Shown here one piece after another: positions 63,705-64,000 of a stretch of 64,000 bases of DNA. The notes beneath the pieces were generated by a model that saw nothing but the letters and a program-made list of their open reading frames with translations, had not been told where the DNA came from and ran no database searches. This DNA is from Pelomonas caseinilytica (GTDB taxonomy: Bacteria > Pseudomonadota > Gammaproteobacteria > Burkholderiales > Burkholderiaceae_C), in contig NZ_JAJTWT010000002.1 in NCBI RefSeq assembly GCF_021353235.1, positions 620,001 to 684,000 on the forward strand, in the 5' to 3' direction. The position numbers and the translations under genes were made by a program. Positions within the stretch are counted from its first letter, which is position 1. Every line of letters begins with the position of its first letter.

Positions 63705-64000
63705 CAGTCGACCACCTTGGCCAGCGTGGCGGGCCAGGGCTGGTTCGCGTCCAGCCGCACCCAGGCCACGCCGGGCAGCCCGGTCTTGACCTGCTCGGCA
63801 TGCCGGCGCAGCAGCTCGGGCGCGATCTGGGCGCGCACGCGGAACATCAGCTTCTGGCGCTCGCTGGCCGTCTCCACCGTCTTGGGCGTGAACTGGGCCG
63901 TGCTGGCCACGAAGGACACCTTGGCCGGGATGACGAGGCCGGGCGCGGCATCCAGCACCAGCCGCACCTCGCTGCCCAGGGCCAGCCGCCCGGCGACGGC
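63704..64000 (-). CDS. HlyD-family adaptor protein, C-terminal part
   Basis: Only the last 98 codons are in the window; the frame stays open to the edge. The fragment ([20 protein letters not shown], then [15 protein letters not shown]) is the terminal beta-barrel and membrane-proximal part of an HlyD/YhiI periplasmic adaptor. It connects the RbbA-type pump with an outer-membrane channel. The first gene of the operon visible here. Confidence 0.85.
   Translation of the reverse strand, partial: AVAGRLALGSEVRLVLDAAPGLVIPAKVSFVASTAQFTPKTVETASERQKLMFRVRAQIAPELLRRHAEQVKTGLPGVAWVRLDANQPWPATLAKVVD

Overview
The window is GC-rich and densely packed, with many ATGA, GTGA and TTGA start/stop overlaps. 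It carries two TonB-dependent receptors, Gram-negative lipoproteins and flavin-dependent halogenases. It also has an RbbA-type ABC exporter and a phosphotransacetylase fused to a MaoC-like domain. This mix points to a betaproteobacterium of the Burkholderiales (Roseateles/Mitsuaria/Rhizobacter-like). That placement is inference from gene content and style; there is no rRNA gene to confirm it.

From 1 to about 48.8 kb lies a large plant-polysaccharide utilisation locus. A plus-strand block (124-18736) encodes a GH42 beta-galactosidase, a parallel beta-helix protein with a PDZ tail, two GH2 enzymes, a GH127 beta-L-arabinofuranosidase, a GH5 endoglucanase lipoprotein and a giant GH67-GH78 fusion. 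A minus-strand block (40987 down to 18694) encodes a lipoprotein, a TonB receptor, a GH29 alpha-L-fucosidase, a GH74 xyloglucanase, a second GH5, a halogenase, a TonB-like/PA14 protein, a DUF1593 nucleoside-hydrolase-like protein, a degenerate peptidase-like protein and a propeller-GGDEF sensor. A second minus-strand block (47621 down to 41237) encodes a LacI regulator, a third GH5, a GH9 and a second halogenase; a ThuA-like gene diverges from lacI. Endo-enzymes (GH5, GH74, GH9) plus fucosidase, beta-galactosidases and arabinofuranosidase best fit decorated (fucogalacto- and arabino-) xyloglucan, with side activities on glucurono- and rhamno-glycans. No GH31 alpha-xylosidase or GH3 beta-glucosidase is in the window.

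Two palindromes recur together at three control regions of this locus (1-90, 41012-41192, 47782-47839). One is a 16-bp LacI-like site close to GATTTATCGATAAATC; the other is a FadR-type site close to TTGGTCTTACCAA. They look like the operators of one regulon read by two regulators, the local LacI protein and probably a FadR-type GntR protein encoded elsewhere.

From 49199 to 56660 lies a probable N-acetylmuramic acid/muropeptide uptake and catabolism operon: YfeW-like serine hydrolase, GntR/UTRA regulator, TonB receptor, MurQ etherase and SSS symporter. It converges on a minus-strand operon (64000 down to 56650) encoding an HlyD-type adaptor (cut by the window edge), an RbbA-like ATPase/permease, an ABC-2 permease, a MaoC-phosphotransacetylase and an acetate kinase. 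A 0.5-kb MITE-like element with terminal and nested inverted repeats sits inside that operon.

The locus bears marks of rearrangement. Two GH5 genes in opposite orientation share an almost identical 336-bp tract. A 474-bp segment including the 3' tail of the fucosidase gene is duplicated, leaving a fossil gene end between the GH74 and GH5 genes. A family of intergenic palindromic repeats sits upstream of two operon genes.
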